From: Isoetes taiwanensis
Lineage: Eukaryota; Streptophyta; Lycopodiopsida; Isoetales; Isoetaceae
Assembly: GCA_021234155.1 (NCBI GenBank)
Contig: JAJEKV010000524.1
Location: forward strand, 1-64,000
Length of the DNA: 64,000 nucleotides
Reading direction: 5' to 3'
In this document: one piece after another, positions 59,272 to 64,000 of the stretch
How positions within the stretch are numbered: position 1 is the first letter of the stretch
Layout of the letters: every line of letters begins with the position of its first letter
Made by a program: the position numbers and the translations under genes
The notes under the pieces: model-generated
Databases searched by the model: none
Seen by the model: only the letters and a program-made list of their open reading frames with translations
What the model was told of the DNA's origin: nothing

Positions 59272-61183
59272 TAAGCGCTTTATTTTGTCGTGCTAGATCC
59301 AATTCTTGACCTGGTTAATACGGATGCAATATTGCTTAATGAGCAGAGCCTGGATGTATCTTTGCTTTTCTTAATGGGCCGGTTTCAAGGGCGGGATTAG
59401 AGGTGGCATCAACTAGAAAAGCCATAATTCATCATTGCAGAGTGTTGAAAAAAAATTAGCATACTTACCATGCTTGGGGTTTCTTCTCAAGCTGAAAATT
59501 TGGTCATCCCACGAGTAATTAGATTGCAAGCGTATCACTGCGAATTTTACCTACTAGGCGTTCTTCATTCTTTGGCGCCGGAAAAGCCGGGCGTTCTTCG
59601 GCAAGATATCCGGCAAGCATAAGCGTGACTTGGAATTTCCATGAATTTATGACCGCCGTAGATGAAATCCAACAGCGGAAACATCAGCCACCTGCACAAA
59701 AATCCCACTGAGCGGCAACGTGGACACTCTGAAATTGCTTCAAAGTGTCCACTTGCGTTTGTAAACGTGCAAAAAATAAAAAGAAAAAAATTAGCGGAAA
59801 TGCAGGATTGGGGTGAAGGTTAGGGTGTTATAGGGTAAGGTGTGAATTTCAGTGCCATGTGGTGGGAATGTGTATGTAATTCTAGTTTGAGGAATAGATA
59901 GAAGCCCCCAACCACCGATGCTGTTGCAGGGGATGGCTATGGCGATGGGGCAATCCCAGTCCAGGTGTCTTTTTCTTAAAGACCCTATTTTTTCCTTCCG
60001 GAAAAACGTGGAAGAGGTATCAACTATGAATATTCCAAAAGCATCTTGCCTATAATATAATTTATACATGCTAAGATAGTTTTTCCAACAGTGCCATAAC
60101 ATAAAAAGGTTAGGGTTTGTTAAGCACAAATGTCCGCGTGTAATAAAGAATGGGGACATAGACAGAAGAACCCGTGACTGGTCTGCAGATGAAAGGTCCT
60201 ACTTTGGCAGCAACAGGATGGCCGGACTCTGTTCCTCTGTGACTCATAAGGGTGAGTCTTTGGATTGCAAGCAGATTTTCAGATTTGTGGGGTCATATCC
60301 AGCTGCCAAGATACCTTCTATTTGCTGTTCTATTGGGATTGACAGAGATGTCGTTTGTCCGTTGTATTCTTTGTTCAGCCATCTCACCAATCAGCCAATT
60401 CGTCAAGCATTAATGTGGTTCATTTCTCGTACAAAATAATCTTACCTTGGCCTTAGCTTTTTTGAGATTCCTTGCCTTTTCATTTTATACTAAAAAGCTT
60501 ATTTGCAGCATTGTGGCCTGGGAAAAAGCTGCTTCAAGGCAGAAATATATATAAAAAAAGGGGAGATTTCAGAGATAGGACAGAGTCCACCACCCTCTTT
60601 AGAACTTCATGGCTTCAACTCGCACGAGGGATTTTGCAAACAGACAGAGGTACATATGCCAAATTTTTGACATAGTAATCCAACAAGACAAAACAGGCAG
60701 GCGCATAAAATTTCTTATAATGACAGATTATACTGAAAACTTCTGATTAACCTAAGGGTGGAGCATTGTCAAAGACTAGATCCAAGAAGGAGCATTGCCA
60801 AATGGGTATCATTCCTAACTGCTTTGCATTGTTACCTGTCTTAAATCAAATATTCCAGTAAATTAAAGGTTTTCCAAATCTCCACTAACCACTGCAGACA
60901 CAAATTCTCCTGTCAATATTAGGACAAACATGCACTTAAAAAAGGCATCCTATCTTCTTAGTCATTCTATAACACATTGTTTATTACCTGCACTCTGGAT
61001 GAAATGTGACTTAACCAGTTGTCTGCATGATGTGCTCATCTTTCAACCTCCAGGCATTTGATCCCATACTGTGTTGTCTTGGTTTAAACGAAAATTTGAA
61101 TGGCTGCAATTGTAGCTCATGAATGATAAGGAGGACGTGACCAATCTTTCACTCCACCTTGCAGATTCTGCTAAATTTTGCTA
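59272..61183. other. No supported gene
   Basis: Frames at 59791-60159 (-), 60218-60439 (+) and 60472-60675 (+) have no recognised motif. This region includes the promoter side of the neprosin gene; no unambiguous TATA box could be tied to a start site. Confidence 0.4.
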
Positions 61184-63250
61184 ATGGCTTCTGAGTTCAG
61201 AATCCAAGAGTTATCCAAGAACTTGTGGACCCTGGCCCTGTTTCTCTTGATCTACAATAGCAATGCTGTTTTATCAGGAACTATGTCTGAGGACGATTTT
61301 GGTGAAGATTGGATACAAAATCTGCAAAAGAAGCTCAATAAACCAGCAATGAAAAACCATACAGGTTGTTTTCTTTACCATAAGTTAATAATTCTTGCAG
61401 AGATTGACTACAAGAAGCCTAAGTATTATATTTATTGCAGAGTTCTGATGGAGATATAATTGATTGTGTCATGATAAACGAGCAGCCAGCTTTTTGATCA
61501 TCCTGATCTAAGGGACTCGAAAGTGCAGGTCTATGTCTGTTTTAGCAAATGGTAAACACTACACTTTTGCAAGTGTCTCAAATTTTAGTTTAGTGTGGTG
61601 ACAGGAGCCACCTCCAAGAAGGCCAGCAAAAAGGGATGAGTTACAACCAGATTCAAAGAGGGATACTGCACAGATCAATTATCAGCTATGGCAAATAAAT
61701 GGAAAATGTCCATCTGGTACAGTGCCGATAAGGAGAACGACAGTCAAAAGACATAAAAAAGATGGGGATCTCCAACAGCATATACACGCAAAAGCCATAA
61801 ATCTCGTCATAGGCATCCTAGGTCCACAGCACCTCCAGGAGCCATAGAAAATGAGAGCCATGAAGTAAGCCACAGCAGAGTCCTGCCTCCTTTTTGCTGG
61901 ACTATGGTTTAATATGTCTCTGACATTTATTACAGCATGCTATAGCCTTTGTTGAAGGGGCCCCTTCTTTGGCGCTCAAGCTAATATTAATGTGTGGAAC
62001 CCTGACGTCCAAGAGGATAATGAGTTCAGCCTTTTCTCAGATCTGGCTGCTTGGAGGTTCATTTGATAGCAATATAGGGAATAGCATTGAAGCTGGGTGG
62101 CAGGTAAGCTATTATTATTACTTTGCGTCTGTTCTGTTTTTTTTTTATTTTTTATCATCAGAGGTATGTCTTTTAGCAGACAAGGCAGAGCTGCATTGAA
62201 TTTGAAAAAATATGTAGACACACTCTTGCCTACATGTTTTATACCTGCAATGCAGCTCTGCCATGTCCATTAAGGGTTTTTCATTTGTTGCTCATAGCCT
62301 TTTCCTGAAAACTATGTAAAGTTTACTTGTTACCAAAATTCTCGTGTTCCTTCAGTATTCTAACCACCTAGAGTTTGTTTTCTGAGGATGTCTTTTTTAA
62401 GCTATGCAGAATTCTGACTGTTTAGATGCACGTCTTTCCTGGTTTGTATGGTGATCAGAATCCAAGGCTGTTCATTTATTGGACGGTAGGGCAGTCATGT
62501 GGTTCTGTTTCATCAGAATTTAATGCTCACTTCTTACAATCTGTTCTGTCTTTATGATCATACAGAGTGATTCATACCGAGCAACAGGATGCTACAAACT
62601 ATGTTCATGATTCGTGCAAACAAGCAGTGAGATAGCTATAGGAGGAGCAATTGCTCCACTATCTGCACCAGATGGTCCTCAATATGACATCAACATTCTT
62701 GTGTGGAAGGTAAAACAAAATAAAAACTATAGTGTTGAACAGTCTGAAAGTATCCTCTGTTCTTAGACTCTAAGGTGCTCTGTTTTCCTCTGATGTATCC
62801 ACATTGATCTAAAGAACTAGATAACATTAAGCATTAAACAAAAGTGCATCTTTGAACCCAAATTTAATTTTACAGGATCCAGAGCTTGGCAACTGGTGGA
62901 TGGAATATGGGAATACACTTGTGGGTTACTGGCCTGCATTTTTATTTACAGGGCTTCAAGAAGCTGCAACAACTGTGGAATGGGGAGGTGAAATTGTGAA
63001 TATGAGAGATGAAGGGGGCCATACAAGCACCAAAATGGGAATCGGTCTTTACGCAGAGGCTGGCTATGCCCGAGCTAGCTACTTCAGAGATCTGAAGGTT
63101 GTAGTTTCAGATAATATGTTAGAATACCCACAAAATTTGCATACGTTTGCAGCCAGACCCAATTGTTATGATATAGAAGCTGGCAGTAGCAGTTCTTGGG
63201 GCAGATATTTCTTTTACGGTGGCCCTGGAAAGAATCCTAGCTGCCCTTGA
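61184..63250 (+). pseudogene. Neprosin-domain (DUF239) secreted peptidase-like gene, seven exons
   Basis: Exons: 61184-61364, 61441-61528, 61605-61864, 61936-62103, 62426-62485, 62566-62709, 62876-63250; all introns are GT-AG. The start MASEFRIQELSK is followed by a hydrophobic signal segment (TLALFLLIYNSNAVLSG). Next come the neprosin N-terminal domain (NLQKKLNKPAM, SSDGDIIDCV), CPSGTVPIRRT, HAIAFVEG, IEAGWQ, FPGLYGDQNPRLFIYWT, SEIAIGGAI, DPELGNWWMEYG, EWGGEIVN, CYDIEAG and a terminal YGGPGKNPSCP. Neprosins are secreted plant glutamic peptidases that cleave after proline; most plant DUF239 proteins are untested. Exon phases fit only after five single-base corrections (near 61352, 61491, 61746, 61961, 62032) plus one near 61785. 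A TGA at 62608-62610 replaces the Gly expected in the CSGFVQ motif. It is the best preserved gene here. The run-length nature of most shifts leaves open that the locus is really functional. Confidence 0.85.
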
Positions 63251-63842
63251 TTTTTACGATGGTTGATATCGTGTTCAGGATATATATAGAATGTATATTT
63301 ACGGTTCCGAATTGGAGTTTCCTCGTTGGAATGTATATGATTTAATAATCACGTTGCTTGGTTTTTCTGGAACCAAATTCTAAAATACAACACACCAAAC
63401 ACGCAATTTGTACGATTTTTGACGTTCATAACCTAGAAAATTAGATTTACGTAAACATCCATAGTTCTACATGCGGATTTGATCGGCACAGGGCTGCTAG
63501 CCCAGACGGACTCATTTAGAGTCGAAAGTATGCTCTAGTGTTGGGAGATCCCATCGAATAAATTTTGATGGTTACTTTGATCTAGAGCCGAAGTTAGATT
63601 CTATTGTCTTAATAGAAAACCATAAGAAAAGTTGTTGGAAGTTGTCTCGCAATACACTAACTTAACTGCTAACTTAACTAAAGAACTTCCAAGTTCAACA
63701 GATTGGTTTATAATGTTCTCCGGACTTTGCTCATACAAATTCTGGGGAACTCTAGCATCTTGTGGAAATTGATAATTTTCTATGGGGAAAAAAATTTCCT
63801 AGGAAGTTTGTCCTAGAAATTCCACCCATATGTACTGCATAA
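63251..63842. other. No gene seen
   Basis: The 3' flank of the neprosin gene, AT-rich, with no frame of note. Polyadenylation-like aataaa text was not obvious close to the stop. Confidence 0.5.
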
Positions 63843-64000
63843 TTAAACTCCTTGTGCCACCTTGAGGTGTTTAGTGGCCTCATCACAATCAACATGTTTT
63901 ACCAGATTTAGGTGATCATCAATATACATTGAATTATCAGACCACTGAATAGTATGAGGCGGGAGGACCTCATGATATAACATAGAAGACTTCTTCATGG
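63843..64000 (-). pseudogene. 73-codon repeat-family reading frame, copy 2 (cut by window edge)
   Basis: The minus-strand frame from the window end to the TAA at 63843-63845 has no stop. It reads KKSSMLYHEVLPPHTIQWSD, NSMYIDDHLNLVKHVDCDEA and ends KHLKVAQGV. It matches copy 1 (8801-9019) along its length and ends at the same stop, including the identical DNA caccttgaggYgttt on the plus strand. It is uninterrupted here where copy 1 has a TGA. The start lies outside the window. Confidence 0.5.

Noticed and set aside
1..64000. CRISPR arrays, bacterial operons, organellar insertions
   Set aside because: No regularly spaced identical repeats, no ribosome-binding-site-led gene strings, and no recognisable plastid or mitochondrial gene.

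Overview
The window is nuclear DNA of a land plant: AT-rich, intron-bearing, gene-poor and full of decayed transposable elements. Plant-type content includes a PLS-style pentatricopeptide-repeat (PPR) gene, a neprosin (DUF239) gene with seven exons, a hydroxyphenylpyruvate reductase-type gene, a HOTHEAD-like GMC oxidoreductase fragment and several L1-type LINEs with the plant zf-RVT domain. The repeat load, the PPR style and a transposase family I recall mainly outside seed plants make a fern or other seed-free vascular plant my best guess. A conifer is not excluded. No bacterial, organellar, CRISPR or rRNA feature was seen. No gene in the window reads intact from start to stop without a correction. 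|| Layout: 1-4289, no supported gene, several short local duplications. 4290-7493, a decayed but coherent transposase-like gene of a family I cannot name, with one probable intron. 8801-9019, a 73-codon reading frame that recurs at the right edge (63843-64000). 9857-10624 (minus), three exons of a Ulp1/C48-type cysteine protease domain. 10870-11960 and 16798-18010 (minus), two LINE 3' fragments with zf-RVT zinc fingers. 14783-14922, a long hairpin. 23050-25660 (minus), a LINE with endonuclease and reverse transcriptase. 25687-25887 and 31094-31170, two heat-shock-element plus TATA clusters with no heat-shock gene, the first beside a GCIP/CCNDBP1-like fragment (26027-26338). 37682-44757 (plus), a near-complete L1-type LINE with ORF1, ORF2 and a 23-A tail. 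|| 46715-51124 (plus), a two-exon hydroxyphenylpyruvate reductase-type pseudogene whose 3.6-kb intron holds a 3.0-kb element with long inverted termini and poly-T flanks, carrying a GMC oxidoreductase fragment: a candidate Pack-MULE. 51612-52219, a CT-rich tandem repeat leading into a Pro-rich frame. 52981-53690 (minus), a reverse transcriptase of another LINE clade. 56690-59271 (minus), a PPR pseudogene. 61184-63250 (plus), a seven-exon neprosin-domain gene with five frameshifts and one stop. || Two themes stand out. First, elements are nested in genes and in each other (hairpin in TIR, TIR element in intron). Second, frameshifts in the three most recent-looking genes (neprosin, reductase, PPR) fall largely in homopolymer runs and are single-base, so part of the apparent decay may be long-read assembly error rather than biology. 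The best candidate for an undescribed system is the transposase-like family at 4290-7493.
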